A stretch of DNA of 64,000 nt from Plutella xylostella. Lineage: Eukaryota; Arthropoda; Insecta; Lepidoptera; Plutellidae. The position numbers and the translations under genes are program-made. Below are positions 32,784-43,942 of this stretch, one piece after another; within the stretch, counting starts at the first letter, position 1, and the number at the start of each line of letters is the position of its first letter. Under the pieces are notes generated by a model. That model was not told the DNA's origin. It made no database searches and saw only the letters and a program-made list of their open reading frames with translations. The stretch lies in contig NC_064008.1 in the NCBI RefSeq assembly GCF_932276165.1, positions 5,089,001 through 5,153,000 of the forward strand. Direction: 5' to 3'.

Positions 32784-34157
32784 ACGATATAAATACTTTG
32801 AGCTACGGAATGATTTAATCAAAATACATAATTTAAACATAATACATTTCAGTATATCGTGTTCTATAACGTAGCCATAATGCTCAAACATTATATTAAA
32901 TTATAATTTAGTGGCTTTACTTAATATTAGGTCATAATTAAAGTACCTATATGCGTGCAAATAATAGGCTTTTACTTCATAAACTATAAAAATAGTACCT
33001 AAAGGTTCTGGGAATTGGCACGATAACTTTTACAAATATACCTAGTTACGACTTAATATTTTTCCTAAAATATAAATATAATCCTTCAATTTGACAAGTT
33101 ACCTATATTCGTTCCAACGGTTCTATCGGGCCAATAATAACGATGTACTAAATTCCGGAGGGGCACAAAGTTTCCCAAACAGTGACATGTTTTTGTCCGA
33201 AATTTCGAAAACTTTTCCCGAACTAACGTATAAATTATCGGAAAATTAATGAAGCTTAAAAACGAAGGTAGAAAACCAGTGTACTCTGTCATAATCGAAG
33301 TTGGCGAGAGAGCTGTGGAAACTTATTTTCAGTGAGAATAACGTAGATTTTTAAGGTTCTAGAACTTGCGATGATTGAGAAAAGGAGGTATTGAGTACCA
33401 ATAACGTATAATAAAATAGTACAGAGAAAAACAAGTGCTAGCTAGCTAGTTGATAGCTGGTAAGTAAGTATTATACTCAGGGTTTGCTCTTGGGAGAATA
33501 TTATTATTTATTTCAAACACAATTAAAAAAAGATATTTAGGATATAAATGAATATTGCGTCAGAAACCTGCTCGGGTTTGTATGCACACTTCTGTACCTC
33601 GACTGAAAACATACATAATATTATAGTGTTACAATTAACTATGTACAATTAGTAATATAAGCAATGCTAAGCTCACAAAGACATAAGAAAATTTAAGAAG
33701 TGAAAATGACGATACATTTAACCATGAAACAGAGTTAGATCAGCAAGCACATTTAATCAGAGCCTTCATATGACAACACACTGAAACTAAAATTCTTCTT
33801 CTTCTTCGTTCCCTCTACTCCTCCGAAGAGTCTGGGGCTGAAACTAGGCGCTTCATAGTCATCGAGGCTTGAGAGAAAAAAAAATCAAAAGAAAAAAAAA
33901 CTTCACTCAACATTTAGTGTTCCTTACCGCAACAACATCCGATTAAGTAACAAACTGCGAGTATATCAGAATGCTAAACGAAGCCTTATGAACTAAGTAT
34001 AAAACCCCGACATTGCTAGTCCAAGTTTCCCATGTGTTGTGCAAATATAAAACACTGTACTACCTAACCAATTTAACTCTGCACCTGTGCAAATTTTTGG
34101 ATAGTTAGAAAGCAAACGGATTTTTTTCGTACTTATAGGTACTAATACATTTTGTAC
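32784..34157. other. AT-rich intergenic DNA
   Basis: No gene recognised. GCTAGCTAGCTAG at about 33437 is a minor low-complexity patch. Confidence 0.35.
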
Positions 34158-34467
34158 AATAGGGAATATGCGTAATTTTTTTTTATACTTTTATTGGATA
34201 GTTTTACATCACTTTATTATAGTAAAAAAAAATTCAACGCCAAAATAAGTAATTTAAGGTATTTTAAAGAAAGTTAAAAAATTACAACCATCACGACCAC
34301 TTTGAAATTCCCGTCAGGATGGCGGGCTGTCGTGACGTCATAATCGTTTAATTTCACGGCTCAGAATAATGAGTCCCGTCAGTCGGCACAGATTTTTTAC
34401 CTAATCGAGTACTTTTGTATTTTCAACAAACCAATGTTGTCATGGTAACAAACGAAAAAGGAAGTGT

Positions 34468-34531
34468 ATAAAGTGTGATCAGTGGCTGTTTTGTAATGGT
34501 AATAAAGTGTGACCAGTGGCTGTTTTGTAAT
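34468..34531 (+). repeat. Two-copy tandem duplication of about 32 bp
   Basis: ATAAAGTGTGATCAGTGGCT...GTAATGG is followed directly by ATAAAGTGTGACCAGTGGCT...GTAATGG. Confidence 0.8.
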
Positions 34532-34711
34532 GGGAGCTCGTAAATAGCTGCTAGTAGCTCTTTTGAAATGGGAGCGCGCAAACCAGAGATGGAACCTTTG
34601 TACACAATATTACGCTATTATGGCAATATGAATATAAAGTAATATTTGTATTGTATGTAAGTACTTACTGTAACTTTGGTTCTCAGTAAGAGAGACTAGG
34701 GTTAGTGGGTC

Positions 34712-34803
34712 ATTCTATTCTATTATCTGTGGGGGTGTAAGAACCTGCACCTGGCTCTCTTGAATGGAACCATTATGCATATCTCAAAGGTCTAAACCCC
34801 CTT
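34712..34803 (-). mobile_element. SINE family 3, 3' end only
   Basis: Minus strand GCCAGGTGCAGGTTCTTACA followed by an AGAAT-type tail, matching 22368-22450 and 42735-42830. It is heavily 5'-truncated. Confidence 0.65.
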
Positions 34804-35650
34804 ATCTAAACTATCGAATAAGAGTATAAAAATATATGCATATTCCCTAATATTTGGGCACACGGCTCTCGACTTTTCAATAGTCTTTGCTGTCCTTTTC
34901 CGCAGCTGGCCACAGTTTACTCGTTCATACTGCGTTATAAATTTAATGTGTCCAGTTCTTCTGATTACGAGAATTCTTCCATAACTTAATTTAGAAAAAA
35001 AAATAACAACTTTTGAAATATACTAACGACTGCCATTATAACCTAAAAGTAGAAAGAGCAACTTGTGTCATGTTCATGTCATAATACTTAAAATACAAAT
35101 TTAATTTTATTGTGTTGCAATATGGAGCATATTTGAGTGGCTCGTTGACTAGCGAATGGCTGTTTAGGCCTCATTACAATAGAACAACTAGTGGCAGCCC
35201 ATACACTACCAACAAAAATATAAAAAGTCCTAAACTTTGCAAACAAACAAGCATATCAAACAAGTGGAGAGGTTATAGGAGGCTAGGATCTACTCGTATT
35301 GGAAGAATTTTTATGTGATCCATCGTATCTGATCACAACGAGCATCACAAATACTCGGTGACATTAACATTTATTTGTTTACACTTGACATTTATTTAAC
35401 TATAACGCAAAGAAGTTATTATTCTGAGATTGATATATAAAGAATTATGACGTCACATCCGACCTAAGAAAATGGGTGACGTTTCTCGGAAGTTAGAATT
35501 TACCGAAGTTTTTTTGTACTTTTCAACTTCATTTACTTGCTCAAAAATAAATTATAATCAAAAATAATGATGGAGTCGTAGTTATGAAACAACAAAGTTT
35601 ATTATAAATAATATTTGACCTTTATTTGAACCACTTGCATATTCCCTATT

Positions 35651-37439
35651 ATGGGCGTATATTTAAAGGTCGCATAGTGTGAAACGGGCTCAAAATTCAC
35701 ATTAATCTTAACTTAGCATAGTAAGCAAAAACAAATAAATACACTTATATATTGTTATTAAAAATAAAAATATTTACGTTTGCGTTTATTAATCTATCAG
35801 GTATTAGGTGTTGCCTTGCTTAAGTTTAACTTTATATTGTTTAGTTTAAAATTTTAATCTACCGCCGCTCAAACGCCAGTACCTTCATAAGCATCACAAA
35901 CCAGCAACGGCATACAATTTATAGTGAGGTGCAGAGTTACGTTGGTAGAGTAATATGGTAAGAAGAAGCTGAACAAATAGAAGCAAGTGTAAGCTCAAGT
36001 TAAGCACTGTAAGCCTGCAGGGCGCACGCGATATTATTTGCAAGTTTTCTGTTTCACTTACTCTGAGGCGGAGGTATGTATACTTTTGATTACTCTGTGT
36101 TTATTGAACAGTTTCGGGACTTTTTGTTGTTCTTGTTTGCCGAGGATAGAAAATATCACGGTAGGATTTATACTAAGATAAAATATAAAATACTCTACTG
36201 CACACAAACAGAAACAGTTTCATAAACATAGACAAGAAAATAAATAGTACAATCGGCGGCCTTCTTACTAAAAGTAATCTCTATTCTTTTACTAGTTCTT
36301 TATTGGGTTGTCAGGCAGTGAAAAATATGTAATGATACGTACCTAAAAATATGCTCGATTCAAAGTCTATAACAAGTAACTTATCGTGGAAGCTGAGGTC
36401 ATTTCTGCCAGAAACAGCATTTTGTGCATTTATTACATTTATTTCTACATTCTAGGTACTGTGTTTTGGGTGGTAGGTTCTAAAATTTGAAATTAGCCTG
36501 AAACTTGAAACTAGTTGAAACATGGCAGTTTTTGTAAAAAAAGCTTTTAATTGGAAATTATGTTGTTGAGTAGTTGAACTTACACCTCGCCTTTTGGTTA
36601 AGCTTACAGCTAGTAAAGAAAAAAAGGTTGAGAACCGCAGCTTCGCAAACACACGTCACTCAAGTAAGAGTGACGAGGCGCGGTAACAAGACAGTTTGCT
36701 TATTCAGTGTCACCTGGAGACGGTCTAATTTCATACTAAATTAGTTCATAACAGCATACCGCTGTAATCAACGATATTTAATACGCACTAGATGGAGTGT
36801 CAGTGCAAAAGAAACGTCTCGGCCAATAACACACTACTCCAAACACTGAGCTCTTATTTTGAATTAGCTCGGTTAGAAGATTTGTGACTTCATTCATTGG
36901 TACAGTTGTCCAAAATTTATAATGCACATGCAGATCTTCACACCCGAATCATTAAATCGTAAGAGCCTTAAATAAACACTTGCATTTCGCAACTTTTTCG
37001 AAAGAAATAGGAGTCAATATCATGTGTCACATAATCGAAAACAACCGATCTGTCAAAGATTTCTATGCGCATTATCAATTTTGGAGCACTGTACAATGGT
37101 TGTCATTAGGTTATACTTAAAACGGTTTGACAATAAACAAAACGCGGACAGATTTTGCTTGTTATACCATCTTGTTAGTATATTGTTTATCTAAGGCTGT
37201 AATGTATATCAGAGAGGCACGTTTAATTTGTAATTAAGGTTACTTAGGCGCTGCGAGATGATAGAAGCTTTGTAGCGGAACTTTCAAATTACTTCTTCTT
37301 CTTAGCATGTCGGTGACGTGGGACCTAGATCGCGTCTAGGGTTTATTGTAGCCGTTGGTGAAAGGAATAAGATAAGCTTATACCTTTCGGTATCGTACGC
37401 AAGGAATAATAGTAGTAGTATAAGTACTTATAGAATAGA
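35651..37439. other. Intergenic with one dispersed repeat copy
   Basis: 36790-36906 is the second copy of the repeat at 9436-9560. Nothing else was recognised, including the 66-codon minus frame at 36452. Confidence 0.4.
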
Positions 37440-37560
37440 TAGATAGAATATTCTTTATTTGCACACAGACATGAAACAAACTTACATAACTTAAATACCA
37501 AAACATATGTACAAAAATGGCGGCCTTATCGCTTAAAGCGATTTTTTCAAGACAACCTTA
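37440..37560 (-). mobile_element. LINE 3' end, TTATCGCTTAAAGCGAT type
   Basis: On the minus strand GGTTGTCTTGAAAAAATCGC, a small GCTTTAAGCG hairpin, GGCCGCCATTTTTGTACA and an AATAAAGAATATTC-like end. Relative of 26125-26270. Confidence 0.6.
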
Positions 37561-37952
37561 GGGTGGAAGGATATTTATGATCAAAGAGGGGTCAAGTGTA
37601 ATAAAGAATTCTAAAGGAATAATTAAAATAAAGTTTTGTTATTATATAAGTACCTACAACCTAAATCTATAAACTTACATGTACTTATATTTATATATAT
37701 ATATATATAAGCGATCTCTTCCAGGCAACCCTTCGAGCTACATACATCACGTTCATAATTTTTTTGTATAGAAATGTACACACAAGTTTAGTCTGTCCAC
37801 TATATCGGCGTTGCCGACGCCGTTTCTCCATACATTTATGAAAATCCGTTTGGTACAATAACTTAGCTTACCATTAGCCAGTCATATTAGACTGCCGAGG
37901 GTGGCTTGGAGTTGTAGTGAAACACTTAAGTATATATAAGTACTTATACTAC
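37561..37952. other. AT-rich spacer with (TA)n
   Basis: A short (AT)n run lies at about 37690-37710, followed by a fragment of the same LINE tail (GCGATCTCTTCCAGGCAACC). No gene. Confidence 0.4.
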
Positions 37953-38088
37953 GGGCCCCTTGCGCCAACAAATTAAATCTAGATCTAGTGTCAAATGTCG
38001 ACTTATGAAACGTCAGTCCATACAAAATTTGACACTAAATCGAGATTTAACACTAAATCTAGATTTAATATGTTGGTGCAAGTGGCCC
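37953..38088. mobile_element. 136-bp palindromic MITE
   Basis: GGGCCCCTTGCGCCAACA at the left is mirrored by TGTTGGTGCAAGTGGCCC at the right, with AAATCTAGATTTAA-type inner arms. Confidence 0.8.
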
Positions 38089-38519
38089 TATGTGTTTTAG
38101 ATCACTTGTAACTACACGTTTTGTCAATCCGTATTCACCATTTAACATAATCGTCGAAAAATATAATACCTTATATTGGATTGGATAGCATTTTAACATA
38201 AAATCCAATAACCATCATTTTGTTCTAGGTTTTCCTTTAAAAATTATCTGACAAACCGTCCCTCCATTTCTAAGAAATAATTACATAAAAATAATTCTTT
38301 GGGCAATTGCCCTGGCAGCATTCTTTTCAAAATTACTTCAGGAGAAATAAGGATAAGAGTTGCAGAAATATCGATAGCTTGATTTGATTAGGTATATCGA
38401 TAGTTTATTACTAATTAAAAATATGATCTCGACCAAATTTTAATGATATTATTATTATCACCTAACAGTACCTATGGATAGATTTATTCATAATATATTT
38501 TATAAACATGTAACAAGAC
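38089..38519. other. AT-rich spacer
   Basis: No supported feature. Confidence 0.35.
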
Positions 38520-38750
38520 TGCTAACCGTTTTCCCGCGAAAACAAATCGCGCGCCGAAAACGGTTAGCGTCCCACGCCGCCGCGCCGTTTTACTGCGCAG
38601 CTCTACTGCGCAGACCGCGTCCCGCGTCCTCCCCTTCACCCGCGCGCACCCCGCGCTCGCGCCACCGGCCAGCGAAGCCCGCGCAGTCAGTCGGCGCCAA
38701 CCCGTTTCCCGGCTACACGCTCGCTCTTGCGCCGCTTCGGAAATAGTTAA
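38520..38750. promoter_or_regulatory. CpG-dense patch, possible promoter or first exon
   Basis: About 230 bp of GC-rich, CpG-rich sequence stands alone in AT-rich surroundings. It opens with an inverted repeat (GCTAACCGTTTTC and GAAAACGGTTAGC). It contains tandem arthropod Inr-like TCAG motifs (CAGTCAGTCGG, about 38685). Frames exist on both strands through it, but they look compositional. A promoter role is inference. Confidence 0.35.
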
Positions 38751-40279
38751 TAGTTTTAAGCACAAAGACTACCTACTTGCCTATTCGTGTCTGTAGAACC
38801 TGAAATATACTGTGAACATAGTGTATTCCCTGAGTTTGTTTCCTATCTGCCACTCCCACGATAGGACCCTTCTCATAAACATAAATTTTTGAAAAACATC
38901 TTAAGAAAACAATCACGTCTAGATTGTAGATGTGTATCCTAAGTGCATTGTACTTATTCCAAAACGGCGATATGGTTCGCAACCTATCACGTGAGTACAA
39001 ATGTGCTGCGAAAAGTGGGTGGCTCACTTGTGAGCCACCTCAGACTACCTCTTCGGGGATTACAGTCGTGAGTGCATAATATATATAGATAATTTTATGA
39101 TTCCTGATGCCTCACTGGCAAAAAACAATGCGGTAAATACCTATCCATATTCGCAGTAAGTAAATTTTAACGTTCATAAGTCCGAAAGTTTGTTTGCGCC
39201 GAATTAATATCGACATTCACGGCTGCAACACTAAATTTGAATTCTTTAATCAATTTAAAAGCATCCCAACTCTGTCTCACTCAATTGGTGTCTTTTCCAA
39301 TATTCCTTCCGTTGGAGGAAAAAAAAAGATTACCGTCAATTCTTAGATTAATAAAATGTAAATCGGACGGCAGCGGCACCGGTGCTTTAGAAGGAAATTG
39401 CCGCGAAGCCTTCACGGCATAAGTACCTACATACTTACGAAAGTTTCTCTGCCTATTTAACGCGGTACGATAAAGATATTCTAGGTCTTCTCGACACATC
39501 GGAAGACGCATCTTTCACCCAACCACTATCTAAAAATTTTTTTTTTGCCATAACACAGTTGATTATTTATTATACTAAAGTATTATTGATCAAAACCCTG
39601 TCATTCAATTATGGGGTAAAAACGTAAACGATATTTTTTATTACTTTTTATGTACTCGTATAGGTATCATCGAACTTTGAAAGTAAGTTAAGTAATTCCT
39701 GATGGTAAGTTTCTTGGTACAACCTTATTAATACGGTTACCAAGAAACCATAAAAAAAGAATAATGCTTTTTCAGGAAAATTATTCTTTAATTTAAAGCC
39801 TGTTTGTATTTTTTTAATCATTTTTAAATCCATTTAAATACCCGATTTTTATTCTGATTTGCCGAAACCGTTCGCTATTGTTTACAATTTCAATACCTCA
39901 TAAACATTTCTGCATGAACAATGGTTTTTTTCATCAAAAGGTACAAACACAATGAGAGAACGGATGGCTACGCAACACACATAAATTTTCATTTCCCCGT
40001 ATTATGTTTGGTACTTTACAAATGAAGCATATTTTTGTGTAAAAAGCCTACGCTATTTTACTTTCGGAGTGTTAAAAGTTTTCCGAATGTTGGTTTGGGA
40101 TGGTGCTCACTATTTATTTATCGATATTTAAACTCAAAAAACTCAATCAAACTCAAATGTTTTTATTCCAATTTTTAATATATTTATTTTTTGTGAACGT
40201 AAATGTTTTACAAGCTATTCCAATCCAACGTCACTAAAAGATTAAAATTCAAAATAGTAAAAAAAAAGTATAACATATA
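38751..40279. other. AT-rich intergenic DNA
   Basis: At about 39703-39748 GTTTCTTGGTACAACC and GGTTACCAAGAAAC form a hairpin of about 15 bp. No gene recognised. Confidence 0.4.
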
Positions 40280-40832
40280 CAGGATGTCCCAAAAGTCAAC
40301 GATATGCCTTGGATGGCTGATAGACCAGCTCATGAGTGGCCAGAATATCATAATATGACCTTAGTAAAAACTCGATAATTTTCGAGATCTAAAACAATAG
40401 CAACGTTTCATACAATTTTGGAAACAGCATTATATTAGTAATTTTTTTAAATAAGGTGCCAGGTTTGCGTGGTATATTTTTTTTACAGTATGTAGAGTCA
40501 AAGTTGTTTATAAAAAAATACGATTACCTTTTATGACTTTGAAAACCAAGTTTTTTTAAAACAAACAGCATTACTCGATATTTTTTTTTGGCTGCGATCA
40601 ATAGCAGGGTATACAGGATGATGCAACACCAAACAAATTCAAACAATATGAATTTTTGTACCGGCCGCACGCAAAAAACTGATCCAAGGTGTCGATTTTC
40701 AGCAAATTTATAAAAGTGTCAATATCTCGAAAATTATCGAGTTTTTACTAAGGTCATATTATGATATTCTGGCCACTCATGAGCTGGTCTATCAGCCCTC
40801 CAAGGCATATCGTTGACTTTTGGGACACCCTG
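40280..40832. mobile_element. 553-bp MITE with inverted ends of about 109 bp, TA target
   Basis: TA-CAGGATGTCCCAAAAGTC at the left and GACTTTTGGGACACCCTG-TA at the right. The arms match almost perfectly for about 109 bp, ending at ATCTCGAAAATTATCGAG. The unique centre holds no transposase. It may derive from a Tc1/mariner-type element. Confidence 0.88.
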
Positions 40833-41340
40833 TATACATAAGTATATTATGCAGTTGTATTTAGACTTATAGGCCTACAGTTCTCTATAAATTCATACAA
40901 AGTTTTGTTTTTATTGCTATTCCTACCTAAACAAAATGTGATTATTTTAGCAGTGCAGTGTAGTTTTCAGATCTGTAAGGACATAATTGGTAAGGCAATA
41001 AAAGATTTCTGTTCTTAAGGCACAAATTATAATACTTGGCTCAAAATTCGACCCAATTGGTAATTTTGTAAATTTCATTTATTTTTGCAAAGCGTAAACA
41101 GTTGATATTGATAAAACTAAATTTTATGCCTTCCAAATCGACATATATAAGTACCTACCATGTTTATCCTGCTATAAATTATATTCGTTAATTCATTGGC
41201 TCAGCTAAAACGCTGTGATGGACATTAAAGTTGCCTCTTTATGAGGTGGGTTCAGACGCAATAGGTGTAACAGTTAGGGGAAGTTGTATGTTCAGTCGCA
41301 GCAACTGTGGGTAAGTTACTTGCCCGTTTACTTGACTAAG
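40833..41340. other. AT-rich intergenic DNA
   Basis: No supported feature. Confidence 0.35.
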
Positions 41341-41478
41341 CGCTGATTTTGCAATAGCCAGGTAAATGTTATCTGGCGAATAATTTTTTTGCTGTCACTG
41401 TCTAATACAAACATTTAGACGTGACAGCATCCGAATTAATCCCCAGATAACTATTATCTGGTTATTGAAAAATCTGCC
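41341..41478. mobile_element. Diverged GGCTGATTTTTCAAT-family MITE
   Basis: CGCTGATTTTGCAATAGCC...TAAATGTTATCTGG and CCAGATAACTATTATCTGG...ATTGAAAAATCTGCC are inverted arms. The centre shares CTGTCTAATACAAACATT with 27834-27971. Confidence 0.75.
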
Positions 41479-41689
41479 TCAAATATTTATGTAAAAAATT
41501 CATACAAACAAAGTCCTTAGTTTTGCTTTTATATAGGGATTTTCGTATTTTTTTCTTTTAGGGAAAAAAGTAGCCCTATTGTCATCTGTATCACTGTAAA
41601 GTTTCAAACTACTGATCGGTGGTGTTCACATCTTTATAACCTAACTAGAGGTCGCGTTGTGGCGCGGGCTGCAAGCAGCCGCGCGGTGC

Positions 41690-42308
41690 TTTGATGCTTT
41701 CGGTTTAGGTGGGAGACAGTTTTCAGTATGATTTTCAGTTTCAGCAGGGTATTGGCATGAGTATACCGTAGCAAATCTTTCTTGCGTTTTGTTATGCCTT
41801 GAAAACTGTGTTCACTATATTTTTTTAAATTAAAGGGGTACTGACGATTTTGTTTGACGTGTAAAACAGTTTTCAGTATGAATTTCAGTTTCAGCAGGGT
41901 ATTGACTTGAATATACCGTAGCAAATCTTTCTTGCGTTTTGTTATGCCTTAAAAACTGTGTTCACTATGATTTTTTTTAATTAAAGGGGTACTGACGATT
42001 TTGTTTGACGTGGGAAACAGTTTTCAGTATGAATTTCAGTTTCAGCAGGGTATTGACTTGAATATACCGTAGCAAATCATTCTTGCGTTATGTTATGCCT
42101 TAAAAACGGTTTTCACTATGGTTTTCATTATAAATAACAGGGGTACTGGTGATTTTTGTTTTATGTGGGATACGGTTTTCAGTATGAATTTTGGTGAGAT
42201 ACGGTTATTCACTTGACTATAACGTATCGAATATTTTATGGGGTTTAGTTTTCCCTTGAAATTTAATTTCAGTATGAAATTTGTAACAGATAGGTATTGA
42301 CTTTGCCA
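41690..42308. repeat. Tandem array of about 150 bp units
   Basis: GTTTTCAGTATG starts units at about 41719, 41869, 42020 and 42175 (steps 150, 151, 155). The first three units are close relatives. The fourth is degraded. Because 150 is a multiple of three, minus-strand frames run through the units, but they show no protein family. Confidence 0.88.
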
Positions 42309-42313
42309 TAATA

Positions 42314-42498
42314 CACTCACGGGCAGTGAAAAGGTTCAACTGAGAAAAGCTAAACGGAAATCTAGCTTAATGCCGTCTTCTGCAACAACCAACTAAAAAC
42401 GGTAATATTTTGTTCCGATTTTAAATTAAAAAATCTTTGTAAAAATTGGGGTCGTATGGTGTCGGCATTTTGTGAGTCTTTTTCATTGCCCGGGAGTG
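42314..42498. mobile_element. CACTCACGGGCA-family MITE, 185 bp
   Basis: TA-CACTCACGGGCAGTGAAA and TTTCATTGCCCGGGAGTG-TA. It abuts the 150-bp array. Confidence 0.82.
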
Positions 42499-42734
42499 TA
42501 CAACGGATATTTCTTGAATTTGGCTTTACATACCTAAGAAAAACTCCACAGGAATGTTAATATTTGCCTTGAAAACTATTTAAATTATGAATAACGGATT
42601 GTCTCACACAAATACGGTAGAGAAACTGATCTATATGGTTATTTTTTGGTTTCGTAAACTTTACCTAGTATCGAGATGACATAGTTTTGTGTACAAATAT
42701 TGGATTCTTTAATACCTCATAAATCTGAGTCACC

Positions 42735-42990
42735 TCCTATTCTATTCTATTCTGTTGTGTGTAAGTACCTACACCTGGCTCTTTCGAGTGGAACCTTTGT
42801 GCATATCCCCAAGGTCTAAACTGGACCATTTCCCACCACGCTGGTCCACTGCGGGTTGGTGGGTTCAGATATGCAGGTTTCCTCACCTGTCATGTCTTCA
42901 CCGTAAGAGCGATGGTATACATTGTATACTTAAGTTAAAAGAACTCATTGCGTGAGAAGCGGGCGCTTACCCGACTGAGCTACCACCGCT
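42735..42990 (-). mobile_element. SINE family 3 with tRNA-like head
   Basis: On the minus strand GCGGTGGTAGCTCAGTCGGG is a near-perfect Pol III A-box region. The B-box part is deleted. The shared body (GTGAGGAAACCTGCATATCT, CCAACCCGCAGTGGACCAGC) and an (AGAAT)n tail follow. Confidence 0.78.
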
Positions 42991-43298
42991 CACCTCCATT
43001 CGCGCGTTTTTCTAGCGTCTCGATTATTAGTTTACCTACTTTGTTCTGAAGAGCAACGAAATACACAGGCTTTTTTATTCATTAATTTCTTACTCGGGTT
43101 TGCTGTTTGAGACTATTTTTTTTTTTTTTTAATTCTCACTCGAACACACACACTTTGAACATTTCCTATGATTGTTGAACTATAAACGCGCCCAAACCTT
43201 TGTCTATCTTTTTTATTCATTCAAGGTATTTCTTTGCCACAATCGGCTCTCAGGTTATACGAGTATCTAGTTGTGTTGACGAGGGTTTGAGTGGTGTT
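42991..43298. other. Spacer before the compound satellite
   Basis: A T-run lies at 43116-43131. A degraded extra satellite core (GCCACAATCGGCT) may sit at about 43236. Confidence 0.4.
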
Positions 43299-43906
43299 GT
43301 TTCGCTTCGCTCGGCGCTCCAGGGTTTGCGGTATGGTGGTTTGATTTTTTTTGCCTCGCTTCGCTCGGCTCCTCTTTTACGGTAAGGTTATACTTAAGTT
43401 GTATTGCCTCGCTGCGCTCGGCTATTCGGTGGTTGTGGTATAATGTTTTGAAATGTTTTGCCTCGCTGCGCTCGGCTCTCCAAGGTTTGTGGTGTGATGA
43501 TTTGGATTGTTTAGCCTCGCTGCGCTCGGCTCTCCAGTTAAACAGGCAGTTGGTGATTAAAGTAATTTAGCCTCGCTGCGCTCGGCTCCTCTCCTGGTCT
43601 CGGAATGGTAGTCTCGGTTGTTTTGCCTCGCTTCGCTCGGCTCTGCAGTTACATAAGCACATGCTGTTTATTGTACTTTAGCCTCGCTTCGCTCGGCTCT
43701 TCGGGTTTTCGGATGTTGGTTTCAGTTGTTTTGCCTCGCTCCGCTCGGCTCTCTAGGTTTTGGATTGATGGTTAAGGTTGTTTTGCCTCGCTTCGCTCGG
43801 CTTTCTTTCCTTTATGGCAGGGTTACTTGTCGGATGCCTCGCTGCGCTCGGCTGGTTTTATTTTGGTATAGCTTGTAGAAGAACTATGGCCTCGCTGCGC
43901 TCGGCA
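43299..43906 (+). repeat. 53-bp-period array with invariant 18-bp core
   Basis: The core GCCTCGCTKCGCTCGGCT occurs at 43299 (degraded), 43353, 43406, 43460, 43514, 43570, 43625, 43681, 43733, 43785, 43836 and 43889. Steps are 51-56 bp. Spacers of 33-38 bp vary widely, with a faint consensus CTCCAGGTTT...GTTGTTTT. Position 9 of the core alternates between T, G and C. Function unknown. Confidence 0.92.
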
Positions 43907-43942
43907 CTTACACTGTGGTAAAGTTGAGTTACATTTTGTATA

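Larger units (their letters stand above)
34158..35650. mobile_element. Putative ancient DNA transposon with diverged inverted ends of about 200 bp
   Basis: AATAGGGAATATGC at the left and GCATATTCCCTATT at the right are inverted. About 190-210 bp inside each end comes a GTGACGTCATAAT/ATTATGACGTCAC block, also inverted. The sequence between is poorly conserved. A third GCATATTCCCTA lies at about 34839. No transposase is seen. Confidence 0.4.

Noticed and set aside
38474..38765. Overlapping coding regions in the CpG-dense patch
   Set aside because: Both strands are open because of GC-rich composition. The residues (Arg, Ala, Pro) show no family resemblance.
39703..39748. microRNA precursor
   Set aside because: A stem of about 15 bp is too short, and there is no evidence of conservation. 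Hairpins of this kind are abundant in this MITE-rich DNA.
41634..42320. Minus-strand proteins with a 50-residue repeat
   Set aside because: They arise because the tandem unit is 150 bp, a multiple of three. There is no domain or start context.
43299..43906. CRISPR array
   Set aside because: Spacing is CRISPR-like, but the spacers share a faint consensus, no cas-like gene exists, and the surroundings are clearly eukaryotic repeat DNA.
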